A stretch of DNA of 64,000 nt, taken from NCBI GenBank assembly GCA_049999805.1, contig JBNGIO010006119.1:62211-126210 (forward strand), given 5' to 3'. Source of the DNA: Folioceros fuciformis. Its lineage: Eukaryota > Anthocerotophyta > Anthocerotopsida > Anthocerotales. The notes beneath the pieces were generated by a model. It did no database searches. It saw only the letters and a list, made by a program, of their open reading frames with translations, and was not told where the DNA came from. How positions within the stretch are numbered: the stretch's first letter is position 1; each line of letters begins with the position of its first letter. Below are positions 43,012-59,011 of this stretch, in pieces. The translations under genes and the position numbers were made by a program.

Positions 43012-44168
43012 CTAGGATCCAGGAACAAAGTTGGTGGCGTAGCTCCAAGCATTGTTGGCCACGGGGTTGTCGAGGTGATCCAGGAGGTTTTCCAGCGGGC
43101 CCTTCCCGGTTACGATGGCCTGGACAAAGAAGCCGAACATGGAGAACATAGCGAGGCGGCCATTCTTGATCTCCTTCACCTTCAGTTCCGCGGCAACCTC
43201 GGGGTCGTCAGCCAGACCCAAGGGGTCGAAATACTTGCCTCCCGGGTACAAATCACCGCCAGAGCCGACACCGTCGAGCCCGTTAATGCGGTATGCCTCG
43301 GCTCCTCCCATGAGAACCACCTGAACGGCCCAGATAGCCAGGATGCTCTGAGCATGTACCAGGGACGGGTTGCCAAGATAGTCCAACCCCCCATCGGTAA
43401 AGATCTGCGACCCAGCCTTGAACCACACCGCCTCCTTCAGGTCCACTCGGGAGTACTTCTGCAGCAACTCCGGCGTGATGCAGCCAAAGGCTCCCAGCAT
43501 GGCCCATCGTCCGTGGATCAGCTGCACAAAAAGACACCGTAAGCAAGCATCACCAAAACAATGCAACACGATACCACAGAAGCACAAAGAGCAGCAAAAA
43601 CATCACAGGCAACACCAAATAAACACAAACCATCAATCTGCACAACACGGTGAAGACATTGCCACACATCCCAACCATTACGGGACACAAGACCCCAACA
43701 TTGCAGCACACCGCCAAGACATCTCACCGCAAGATGCTTGACAGGCAATGCTAACCTCAAGGGCGCGGTTTCTCGCGAAGGATTCGGGGTCGGCAGACAG
43801 ACCAGCGGTGTCCCAGCCGTAGTCGCCCGGGAACTCCCCGGTCAGGTACGACGGCGTAGCGGCGGAGAAGGGGCCAAGGTACTTGGGGCGGTTGGGGCCA
43901 TACCAGTAGTCGGCGCCCTGTGCAATTTCGCGGGAGACACAAGCACCTGGAAGCGTGAGTGCGAGGAGGAACGAGAGCCACCGCCGGAAGAGATACAGCG
44001 ACGATAGGAGGATGAAAGTTCCATTACTCGTGACGAGACACGCATACGTACCATGGTAACCTTAGCCTGGGCGGCCGGGAGCTTCTCGCGGAGAGCATTG
44101 CCCGATGCCGCGGAGCCGAGGAAGGAGCTCTTGGCCACGACGGGCGAAGCGACGGTCATGGCGGCCAT
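43012..44168 (-). CDS. LHCB3: Chlorophyll a/b-binding protein LHCB3 of light-harvesting complex II
   Basis: Thylakoid antenna protein found in LHCII trimers associated with photosystem II. Exons 44168-44052, 43917-43756 and 43521-43012 join in phase to give 262 residues. A transit peptide precedes [19 protein letters not shown]. The phosphorylatable Thr stretch of LHCB1/2 is missing, as in LHCB3, and the trimerisation WYG is kept. LHCB3-type wording follows: [37 protein letters not shown] and [14 protein letters not shown]. The chlorophyll-ligating ExxHxR (ELIHGR) and ExxNxR (EIKNGR) motifs of helices 1 and 3 are intact, and the C-terminus is [13 protein letters not shown]3 is considered a land-plant innovation, which supports the taxonomic inference. 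The ATG at 44159 is an alternative start. Confidence 0.95.
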
Positions 44169-44239
44169 AGCTGCAAGCAGATGCCGAGCCTACCGAGGTT
44201 CGTCAGCTGCGAACGTTGCAACGGTGATGTGAGGCCCCG

Positions 44240-44245
44240 TTTATA
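44240..44245 (-). promoter_or_regulatory. Probable TATA box of LHCB3
   Basis: TATAAA on the minus strand about 70 bp upstream of the LHCB3 ATG. A CCAAT sequence on the same strand lies at 44361-44365, roughly 115 bp further up. Spacing is right for a highly transcribed photosynthesis gene; no experimental support. Confidence 0.55.
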
Positions 44246-44610
44246 TGATGCCAGCGGGAGCGCTAAAACTGGGCGGGCGAATAGCCGCGTTATCCTGAGA
44301 GCCAGTGCCCGGGCGCGAAATGGTGCAAGGCCCGGGCCTGGGATCTAATGGGCCTCGCCCATTGGTGGCCGACCGCCTTGGCTGTATGCGCCGTTGGCGA
44401 AACTGGGGTTGGCGCTGTCCACGCCGCGCACCAACGGTTGTGTGCTCCGGGCCACAAGCGGGCCTGTGGTGGGCAGGTGCCAAGGGGTGAAAGACACTTT
44501 TTTCTTTTCCGCGAATTGGAATGAACATTATAGATGCCACTTCGTCTTCAAGGACGCTGGCGCATTAGAAACCGGACGACCTCATAACGAGCGGAAGCCG
44601 AAACTCCATC

Positions 44611-46466
44611 TCAATCGAAGGGGAAAGTTGTCCCTGCTGAAATGGCCGCCAGTCCCGCCTTGTAGCTGGGATATTGTAGCTCTATCTTCAGTTCCTTCTT
44701 CATTCGTCTATTAGCAACTCTCTTGCCCGAGGTTCCGACAGCCGTTCTTATCTCCGTGTCTTGCTTCACCGTGTCACAGCCTAGCCTGAGCTTTCTGGCG
44801 AATTCCATCACCACTGATCTTGGTGCTGGATCATCATCAACCACGTTGAAGATTTTCCTGCGGAGCAAGCTGGTGATACACTGTACGATACATCAAGGAC
44901 GTCGAGTTGCTGAAGTACTTGCGAGCTTTACCCTGGCCCAGGAAGCTGCATGCTTGCCAGTATGGCTTGGCAGAGGTCCGCCACATGAATGCGAGACGTG
45001 TGTTGGTCACCCCGGCTCTCTCGGAGTTGCTGCCGGGCTGATAATTGGCCTTCTCGACCCACAGTCTCCCAGGCGCTGCAAAAACAACCACTTCATGGTG
45101 AAGAAAAAAAGTAGGAAGGCAGACTACGTGCTCTCAGGAGTTGAGCAATGCCAGAAGAACACACCTCCGACCAGGTCCATATATGCCTCCAGGGCGAAAG
45201 ACATGGACAGGTATGCCACTGTCAGATCCCAGCCGCAGCCAAGACTTCTCTGCCTCGACTCTAGCCAATGCTCGACTCCCCGATGGCCGAACTTCTGCTC
45301 TGAAAGACACGGAGTCGGGAGGAAGTACTTACGGTGGCACGCAACGGTGTGAAAACACTCCTCAGGTTCCACTTACTCTTCGTCAACCCATTCGCCCTGG
45401 TGGTCTCCATATACACCTGCGTTAAGCATTCACACTTGTTTGACAGAAAGGAAACAGACCGGGCATCACTCAAAGGTCTGCAGCAGGAACATGGGACACT
45501 GAATGGGAATGCCTGTCGATGAAAGAACACCAATCCACCGAAGCTTGCCGAGTGCTCCTAACTCCACCAGGTCTTCATAGTGGTTAGCCAGAACCTGCTT
45601 AGCACACACAGCTGGTCACAGTCCTAAAGCGTATCTCGGCACTGGTGAAGCTATCTGTGGGCTACATTAATGGTTTCCTGCTACTTTAAACGTTGAACCT
45701 CATGATGCCTGTAAAAAACATGGTCCACGGTCCAAACTTGCCGGATCTTTGTCAAAATCGCCAACTGGCGGCACAGAACTCAGTATGTGAGTTGCTTCCT
45801 GCAGTGCCCTTAAACCATCTTCCCTGCACAGAAAGTAGTTACTAGGCTTCAAGTTGAAGAGATTTTCTGCCTGCTGCAGACTCATACGATGCCAACACAA
45901 AGAGAGACGGGCACAACAAATGTGCTAGCGCAGAAAACTTACTGGAGTTCCTCACCATCATTGTCAGAATTGAACTGGAAAACGTGGAATCCACGAAGCT
46001 CCAGAGCTTCTTTTTTCGCTTGGCTGCGGCACGTGCCTGACACTCTCCTAACAAGGCACGACAGAAAGAAAGATATGCAGTTAGAAACTGAAAAAGCAGA
46101 AGCCTACATAAGGCAACCAGGTTTATACCACTTGCGACCTGGTTACCAGTTTGCTCTTCGCAGACAGGCAGCAAGGGCGAGGGCAGAATATCCCATCCCA
46201 AAAATGAAAATTCTTTTCTTTTCACCCCGGTGGCCCTCATTGTCAGACACTGACACTAACTCTGATCTGCCACTTGCTCTTAGCCTCTGTTTGTTCTTCG
46301 AAGTTGACACTTCTAGCTCTTGCAGCTTAACTGTAAGAGTTAGTCTCGCTGGGACTCCACATAAGCAAGCCTCCTGTTTACTCGTAGCTGCGGGTCCGGT
46401 TGAGAATCCGCAATTGCTTGGCTTTGGGCATCCTGCTAGCCTTGTTTGCGCCACCTGGACAAACAT
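44611..46466 (-). CDS. NAD(P)-binding Rossmann-fold protein (YeeZ-like extended SDR)
   Basis: Related to the plant and bacterial YeeZ-type nucleoside-diphosphate-sugar epimerase-like family; the substrate is unknown. Exon 1 starts at ATG 46466 with a transit-peptide-like segment (MFVQVAQTRLAGCPKPSN), then KKRIFIFGMGYSALALAACL, the dinucleotide-binding GxGxxA motif. In-phase exons follow: WRVSGTCRSQAKKEAL...FQFNSDNDGEELQ; EDGLRALQEATHILSSVPPV; VLANHYEDLVELGALGK...WIGVLSST; GVYGDHQGEWVDEE, which carries the YxxxK-region equivalent of this family; SRALARVEAEKSWLR...VHVFRPGGIYGPGR; HTSRIHVADLCQAILASM; and finally IFNVVDDDPAPRSVVMEFAR...KRVANRRMKKEL, ending ...GTTFPFD. At least eight exons. A plastid location is inferred from the N-terminus only. 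The ATG at 46466 was chosen over more upstream frame because it precedes the presequence. Confidence 0.87.
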
Positions 46467-47195
46467 ATCTGCCAAGCATGCGAATGATGGGGAACGGGCC
46501 AAATTCAGAATGGAATCACTAAGAAAAGCTGGATAACTACTACCACCAGCTACTTCACAACACCAGTGCCCCACCTTACTGTGCAAAACTCCACACCACG
46601 GTCCTCGTAGCCCTCAGCCTGAAGAAGGGAGAAAAGAACTGCAGCAACATATAGACACGAGCTTGCTCTGTGGCGGAAGACACCGGGAAAGCTTTCAAAT
46701 GATACGTATGAAAGCCCTAGACACAGGTAACAGCACGCCAAATTCGTGGGAATGGTGCCTCTCTTGCGAGTGTGGACAGGCACCGCGAAGGGCAGGTTGA
46801 ATATCATTCATACATCAGGTGGGCAGGATCCGAACATTAAGAGCAGCTAGGCCAGGCTTTTCACAACAAGTTAGAGCAAAACGCAAGACATGAGCGCTTT
46901 CCGCTTCCCCGATTTGTAACCTGGTCACATGGCATGCCCCTACTGTCCCGTCGCTGCACAATAGGCCGGACCGTGTGTTCTCTCGATGTTCCACGCTTTA
47001 GTGTCAACTGGCGGACCTGATGAGAGGCTGGCGTCCTGTATGTACATCGTACGACTGTGCCTCTGAAAGTCAAAACGACATCCGCGCGAAGTGCGCAAGG
47101 CCGGGGGGATGCCGGGTTCGAAAATACAAATTAACGAATCTGTACAATGGCAGAATATCGCCGTTCAGGACCAGGCTATCTACAAATGTACAAAT
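46467..47195. other. Intergenic between two minus-strand genes
   Basis: Upstream of the Rossmann protein and downstream of the FAN-like gene. No gene recognised. Confidence 0.4.
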
Positions 47196-52845
<5,650 letters not shown>

Positions 52846-53937
52846 TTTCTTCACTAGCAGATCTGTCCGGTCCTTACTACCAGGACACTGACAGCGATTC
52901 CGTTCTTAATGCCTATCACACCTTCCACAGACTACAGCCCCAGGTACCATGCCTCCTCATCGAGTTCCATACCAATAAATTGAAGTACCAGGATACTCCA
53001 CACTGCAAAACTTTAAGTGTCTAAAGTTTCACCCCACATACCAAAGAATAAAACTCCGTTCTTCAATTTTGAAACCCTGAAAGGAACTGCAGAGCTGAAT
53101 TTCAGCACAGCAGTCAGCAAGATGTGTCGGAGACCAATCTAGAATCATCGGAAATTTCTCATACGGCTCAGGATGCAGCGTAAGACTCGAGATTCGTAGT
53201 CTGCACAAAAAAAAAAGCCCTAACCTTCACCTTCATCGGATACAAGGAACGCAGTTGCAAAAAAATCTCAAGCCAACCGGCGTTACCTGCTGTCAGTTGA
53301 CCGACTGCAACATTCTAGAATTCTAGGCCATCCTATGTTCGCAAAAAGTCCAACGCAAAGAGAGATCCAAGAGTGATTCAGGCAGAAAAGGGAGGCGTGC
53401 ACTTGACAGCCGCAAAAGAAAAATAATCGCACGCACTCGACAGTCACAAGAGAATCGGGCAATCTCAGCTCGTGCTACCAAGAAGCGAGCTGAGCAAAAA
53501 TCATCCTGAATGCAGCTGAAAGCGGATGACTTTAAGATAGCAAGACACGCTGCAGGCCAGACTGTGAAGAAAACAGCACAAATTTCGTACCCATTAGCGA
53601 TCCCCTTCTCCAAGGCTAGCAGCGACACGCCTGCTCTGGCTCAGGAATTCGAGGCTATGAAAGGAAGGATAGGCAGGATCCGAGCAGAAAATCCTCGCTC
53701 GACCCCACGGAAATATCTCGTGGAGACCGACAAGGTGCTACTGCCGGCCGGCCACAGGACGCAGCGGGACCCTTTGTCTAGTAACTTTTCCGAACCTAAC
53801 AGGTTCAGTGTAGAAAGGCACATTTCTGAGCCCGTTTTTCGAGCTGGAGGTTGCAGGTCTATCCAATGCGAAATTGCGAGCCTGTGTGACCGCGGTCCTA
53901 TTGCCAGTGGTTGTGGCGGAGGAGTTGTGACGGCAGA
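52846..53937. promoter_or_regulatory. Shared upstream region of divergent FAN-like and TIC56 genes
   Basis: A 1.1-kb head-to-head intergenic region. A plus-strand frame at 53510-54115 runs into TIC56 out of frame and has no homology, so it is ignored. No specific elements identified. Confidence 0.4.
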
Positions 53938-55795
53938 ATGGGGCTGTTTGGGCTTGGGCGGTCGAAGGGCGGGAAGGGGGCGAAGCCCGCCCAGGCCAAG
54001 ACATCCGCGGCAACGCTGCCTCCTGATTATTGGAAGAAGCGGCTGGAGCAGTACAAGCTGGAAGAGAAGTACCGGCCGGATTACAAAAGCTATCCCCAGG
54101 TGGATGAGGAGTTGAAAGATGATGGCATCTTCGAGCTTGCCAAAACACCGGAGGAGATTGAGGCCAACCGAAAAGAGATTGAGAAATTCAGGAACAATCC
54201 ACTGGTCAAGTTTCTGATCAAGTCGGAGGAGCTTGCCGAGCAGGAACTTGCTGAAGAGCGGCTGCGGTATGACACCCCGACCAGGAAGGACGATGCCAAG
54301 ATGTGGCGGAGCCTGCCGCACGTGCCGGGGCCTTACGGCGGCCCAGCGCTGCCCAGGATGACACAGAACCGCATGGAGGACGTGCAGAAAAGGTTCTGGG
54401 ATTTTTTCAAGCAATTCCAGTTCGGCTTGTGGGGATACAGGCAGCGTCCCTATCCGCCGGAGAAGCCCATTGATGTGCAGCAGGTGCTTGGATTCAACTG
54501 GCTGGATAAGCGATACTTCGATTGTGCGTTCTGCATTCCCTCTGCTAATGTGCCTTGAAAATGTCCACCGCGTCGTTGGAATGCTGGTTATCTTCTTTGA
54601 TGCTTCGAGATTGGTCACCCGGAAAAATGCGCATGGCTTAAACCCTTCTTAAACCCCTGACTCACTTTGCTCTAAAACCTCTCTTGTTAGCCTGTTCTGT
54701 TGCAAGGAGGAGGGACCTGCTAGAACCCAACGATGACTGCGGAGGTTGTACGCTCCTTCAAATCTGACCTGGTGCTGTTTGGGTGTACCGCAGTCACCAT
54801 GAGGTCGGGAGGGTGGTATTACAAAGACCGATTGGGGCGGACTAGAGGACCCATGGAGTTGGTGAATTTGAAAACTGCCTGGGCTGCAGGCATCGTGGAT
54901 AAGCATACGTTCATATGGGGCGATGACATGGACGAATGGGCCCCGATTGGCATGGTTTATGGTCTACAGACCGCGATTGAAACTCCAGATAGTGAGCTTT
55001 GCACCTCTTCTGCGAAGTAAGTTGCTTCCTTACTGCTCGCTCTTGAGCCACTCTAATTGCTGTACGTGCTCTGCAGTCAAGCTTGCAACTGCTGGGACTG
55101 CCATTGTCCACAACATTGCCAGGGGACTGCCGATTCTGAAGCCAAAGAAGGGTCACGAAAAGAAATCATACAAGCAACTGCAGCAGGAGGCAATAGAGTT
55201 AAGGGATCGAGAAAACTCCGTCTTGAGGCTGGCAGGGGGAGTGTGGCCAGGTGAAAGAGCACCGAGCCACACCCACTTCTTATGGGCCGGTGGCGTTGAG
55301 CTTACTCAAATCCTAGAAGGAACACGGAAGCACATGCCTGACAGGTTCATTCCGTATGATGTCAGGTATTTGGTTTCGTGAATTCTAGTCTCAATGGCAA
55401 GGTACCGCAACACGGTTTCGGCCTCTCATGCTCAATGTCTGTGCAGGAAGAGGCTCGCACAGGAAATCCCTGGCTTGAGACCGTGGGAGGTGAACGATGT
55501 GGAGCAAGTCATGGATCTGATGACCTTCAACAAAGAATGGTTTCGCGAAGACTTGGGAGAATTCACTACCCGTGCAGACTATGAGCAAGACTGGTTCGAG
55601 ACCTTCCAGGTACGCTACCTGTATCTGTTGAGTCCACAGAGACTGGAGTGGGTCCGAAGAAGCCGTGAGGATGGCAAGCACGACTTGACACTCTTCTCCA
55701 TCTGGGTGTTGTTTCAGGAAAAGTGGGCAGAAATTTCTGAGGACATTGAAGCCGTGTTTGGAACTGGGGATGAACCTGCGGCCCAGTCGAAGTGA
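53938..55795 (+). CDS. TIC56: TIC56, chloroplast inner-envelope translocon component
   Basis: Subunit of the 1-MDa TIC complex (with TIC214, TIC100 and TIC20-I), with reported roles in plastid protein import and rRNA maturation. Five exons join in phase: 53938-54523, 54794-54991, 55077-55365, 55447-55609, 55718-55795, giving 437 residues. Conserved blocks: MWRSLPHVPGPYGGPALPR, KRFWDFFKQFQFGLWGYRQR then PYPPEKPIDV, GGWYYKDRLGRTRGPMELV, AGIVDKHTFIWGDDMDEWAP (a GYF-like region), EKKSYKQLQQEAIELRDREN, GVWPGERAPSHTHFLWAGG and EIPGLRPWEVNDVEQVMD. The C-terminus is about 80 residues shorter than the Arabidopsis protein: the charged Lys/Arg/Glu tail is replaced by a short EKWAEISEDIEAVF end. ATG 53938 is the first in the frame. 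The family is land-plant typical. Confidence 0.93.
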
Positions 55796-56348
55796 GTGAT
55801 CTTAGCCTACGCAGACAGTTCTTAACAGGGTATCTATTTTAGTGTCCGGGTTCGAATTGATCTCCAGTCTGTCCAGTGGGCTTCTCTGCCTTTAGTATGT
55901 ACGCGCCGATGAGAGACGTCGGCAGTTTCTTAAGTTGCCTTGAAAATGTATTATCTCGTTCTGGCCACCTCGCTGCTTTTGCCCCTGTGACCGGATCCTG
56001 GAAACCGTGCCATTTCTGGTCCTTTCGACAGATCGAACGGAAACTTGAATAGCGGAAATTCGTGGATGACAATAAACATTTGATCCCCGTTTCCGCAGCG
56101 TCTGCATGGCCTCCTCCCATGCCAGCCACTCTGCACTCCGTTGTATAATGTAAGAACAGTGACCGTGTATTCGTCGACAGCTTGTCGGCAGGTTGCTGTT
56201 GGGTAGATTGGCCCAATGCTATGCAAGTGTGTTTGAAAGGGTTTCCATCTACGTACGGTGGCATATGCTCGATCTGCATTGGAGATGAAAGGTAATTCGC
56301 CGATTGCAGAGAAGCATCACTGAGAATGGGTTGCTGTTTCCTAGCTCA
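55796..56348. other. Intergenic between TIC56 and the PPR gene
   Basis: TIC56 3' UTR and PPR promoter. The PPR frame is open upstream to about 56304, but only from a TTG. Nothing else recognised. Confidence 0.4.
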
Positions 56349-58973
56349 ATGTGTTTGTTGGGTCGCAGTGCACAAGTCATATCTCCAGGGGCAGACAAAA
56401 TATGCAAGGGGGGACATCCGGACAAAGACCTGGTTGCGTGGCAGGGGAGTGCGCAACAGGTGCTCTCGTATCGGAAGGTCCTGCAGGAGTGCATGAGAAA
56501 CAAAGACCTTGCTGTGGCTAAGCGGGTGCATGCAGACATAGCGACGAATGGGTTGGAGTCGCACAGGATATTGGGCGAACTTGTGGTTACAACTCTCGTC
56601 AAGTGTGGAAGCCTAGAAGATGGGCTGGATGTCTTTCAGAGATTGCCCCACCGAACTGTGTTCTCCTGGACAGCTATCATTGCAGGGTACAGCAATGCTG
56701 GGCAGTGGCACGAGGCACTCTCCTGCTACGACCAAATGGTGCGGGAAGGTGTGCAGATTGACAAATATACAGCTGTCAGCTTACTCAAAGCTTGCAGTAG
56801 GTTGGAGGATCTGGAGAAGGGTAAGAGGATTCATGCTGAGGTTCTTAGACGAGGGTTAGAAGCGGACACCTATGTTGGGAGCACCCTAGTGAGTATGTAT
56901 GCAAAGTGTGGGAGCATTGTGACCGCGCAGCTAGTGTTTGATACACTCTCCAAACCGGATGCTGTGTCGTGGAATGCCATGCTAGCAGCATATGCACAGC
57001 AGGAGCAAGGTGAAAAAACGTTGCAGACATTTGAGCAAATGCTAGAGCAAGGGGTTTTGCCAGATGCAAGGACCTTCGTCAGCGTTCTCCAGGCATGTGG
57101 TGGGGTTGCAGAGAAGGAGGAAAAGGCCTTTGTGGATGGGCAAAGAGTGAAAGTGGAGTCACTGCAGGTGGGTAAAGGACTACATGCTGCTGCAGCTTCA
57201 AGAGGCTTTGAATCGGATTTGTTTGTCGGGAACAGTCTGGTTACCATGTATGCAAAATGTGGGAGCATCATGGACGTGGAACAGGTGTTTCGTCGATTGT
57301 CGGAGCGGGATGTGGTCTCGTGGAATGCCATGATTGCAGCTTACGCTGAACAGGATGAAGGCGAAAAGGCGCTGCACATTTTCAGGAAAATGCAGGAGCA
57401 GGGCATCAAGCCAGATGCACGGACCTTTGTGAGCTCTCTCCAAGCCTGTGGCGCCCTTGCCGAAAAGGAGGAGGGAACCACACTTGCGGATGGACATAAT
57501 GTCAAGCTGGCGTCTTTATGGTATGTGCATCAGATTCATGCTGAAGCCGCTTCAGGAAGGTTTCTATCAAACAGCTTCGTTGCTAGTACTTTAGTCAGCT
57601 TGTATGCTAAGTGTGGAAGAATCAAGGATGCCAAGCAGGTGTTCGATGGACTGTCGTATCGGAATGTAGTATCCTGGAATGCCATGCTGGCAGCATATGC
57701 TCAACAGGGCCAAGGAGAACTGGCGCTGCAACTGTACGACAAAATGCTAGGCAAAGGGATCAGGCCAAATCCCCGAACTTTTGTCAGCTGTCTTCAAGCG
57801 TGTGGATCCGTTGCTGAACAGGAGGACACCGAATCCCTGCAAGGACAAGCGAGCAAAGAGAGTATGTTGCAGAAGGGTAAGAAACTACATGCAGATGCTG
57901 CCACGGCGGGGTTCGGATCTGATGTCTTCGTCGGTAACACCTTGGTTAGTATGTATGCAAAGTGCGGCAGCATCAAGGAGGCTCAGCGCTTGTTTGATCA
58001 GCTGACATGCCGAGACGTTGTGTCATGGAACGCCATGATAGCAGCTTATGCTCACCACGAGCAAGGAGAACAGGCTTTGCAAATCTTCGCTGAGATGCAG
58101 AAACAAGGTGTGAAATCAGACGAAGCAACTTTCCTTTCAGCCCTGGAGGCCTGCAGCAGTACAGGAGCATTAGCCATGTGTGTGCTCGTGCACCGGCATA
58201 TGATGGCGAGTGGCGTCCGGTGCAGTCTTCCGCTGGCAACTAGTCTGATCCACGCATACGGCAAGTGCGGGAATATGGGGGATGCGCAAACCGTGTTCGA
58301 GTCCCTGCCGCAGCCGGATGTGGTGACCTGGAATGCGCTGATTGCAGGGTACGCACGCCAAGGCCGTTGTGAGATGACCGCCCATTGTTTTGAGCAGATG
58401 TGTCTGGCAGGCTTGAGGCCGAACAGCGTCACGTTCCTGGCGCTCCTGTCAGCGTGTAGTCATGGTGGCATGGTTGACGAAGGGGTGGAGTACTTCGAGA
58501 GCATGACTAGAGATTACGGAGTGGGTGCCGAGGTGGAGCACTATGTCTGCATGATCGACCTCTTCGGTCGTGCAGGACTGTTCAGGCGGGTCGAAGGGCT
58601 GCTAGGAGGCATGCCGATCCAGCCCAACCTGTCCCTGTGGTTGTGTCTCTTGGGTGCCTGTCGTAAGCACGGCAACGTAGAGCTTGGAAGACATGCGTTC
58701 GAGCAGGCGGTGTGTTTAGACCCAAAGCAGGCTTCGGCCTACGTGCTGATGTCGAACATATATGCAATGGCTGGAGAGTTGGATTCTGCAAGTGAGATAG
58801 ATGGGCTGAGACTCAAGGCCCGTGCATGGAAGCCTCCAGGCCAGAGTTGGATAGAGCATGAGCAACAGGTTCATAAATTCATGGCTGGGGACCAAAGGCA
58901 TCGGCAGGAGGCGATGCTCTGTAAGGCACTTCAAGAGCTATGTTCAGGAGTGTTGGATGCAGAGACCTATTGA
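56349..58973 (+). CDS. PLS-class pentatricopeptide repeat protein with E domain
   Basis: An intronless 874-residue RNA-binding protein, presumably organellar and involved in C-to-U RNA editing or related RNA metabolism. ATG 56349 is the first in frame. Repeats run from about residue 35 to 760 in P-L-S order, with typical S/L wording such as LVSMYAKCGSIVTAQLVFD and VVSWNAMIAAYAEQDEGEKA. The C-terminus has an E-type domain (YVLMSNIYAMAGELDSASEI, then PGQSWIEHEQQVHKFMAGD). It stops at AETY with no DYW deaminase, so any editing role would need a DYW partner. Three L-type repeats carry the same extra segment of about 20 residues (AEKEE..., AEKEEG..., AEQED...) near residues 251, 369 and 486, showing internal amplification of a roughly 117-residue unit. 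No clear targeting peptide is visible. Confidence 0.92.
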   Translation: MCLLGRSAQVISPGADKICKGGHPDKDLVAWQGSAQQVLSYRKVLQECMRNKDLAVAKRVHADIATNGLESHRILGELVVTTLVKCGSLEDGLDVFQRLPHRTVFSWTAIIAGYSNAGQWHEALSCYDQMVREGVQIDKYTAVSLLKACSRLEDLEKGKRIHAEVLRRGLEADTYVGSTLVSMYAKCGSIVTAQLVFDTLSKPDAVSWNAMLAAYAQQEQGEKTLQTFEQMLEQGVLPDARTFVSVLQACGGVAEKEEKAFVDGQRVKVESLQVGKGLHAAAASRGFESDLFVGNSLVTMYAKCGSIMDVEQVFRRLSERDVVSWNAMIAAYAEQDEGEKALHIFRKMQEQGIKPDARTFVSSLQACGALAEKEEGTTLADGHNVKLASLWYVHQIHAEAASGRFLSNSFVASTLVSLYAKCGRIKDAKQVFDGLSYRNVVSWNAMLAAYAQQGQGELALQLYDKMLGKGIRPNPRTFVSCLQACGSVAEQEDTESLQGQASKESMLQKGKKLHADAATAGFGSDVFVGNTLVSMYAKCGSIKEAQRLFDQLTCRDVVSWNAMIAAYAHHEQGEQALQIFAEMQKQGVKSDEATFLSALEACSSTGALAMCVLVHRHMMASGVRCSLPLATSLIHAYGKCGNMGDAQTVFESLPQPDVVTWNALIAGYARQGRCEMTAHCFEQMCLAGLRPNSVTFLALLSACSHGGMVDEGVEYFESMTRDYGVGAEVEHYVCMIDLFGRAGLFRRVEGLLGGMPIQPNLSLWLCLLGACRKHGNVELGRHAFEQAVCLDPKQASAYVLMSNIYAMAGELDSASEIDGLRLKARAWKPPGQSWIEHEQQVHKFMAGDQRHRQEAMLCKALQELCSGVLDAETY

Positions 58974-59011
58974 CCCAGGCAGATGGTCTCACTGCGGGCG
59001 TAAGGAAATTG

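Noticed and set aside
53510-54115. 201-codon frame overlapping the start of TIC56
   Set aside because: Out of frame with TIC56, no homology, and runs antisense-like through the Gly/Lys-rich start; probably 5' UTR plus chance.
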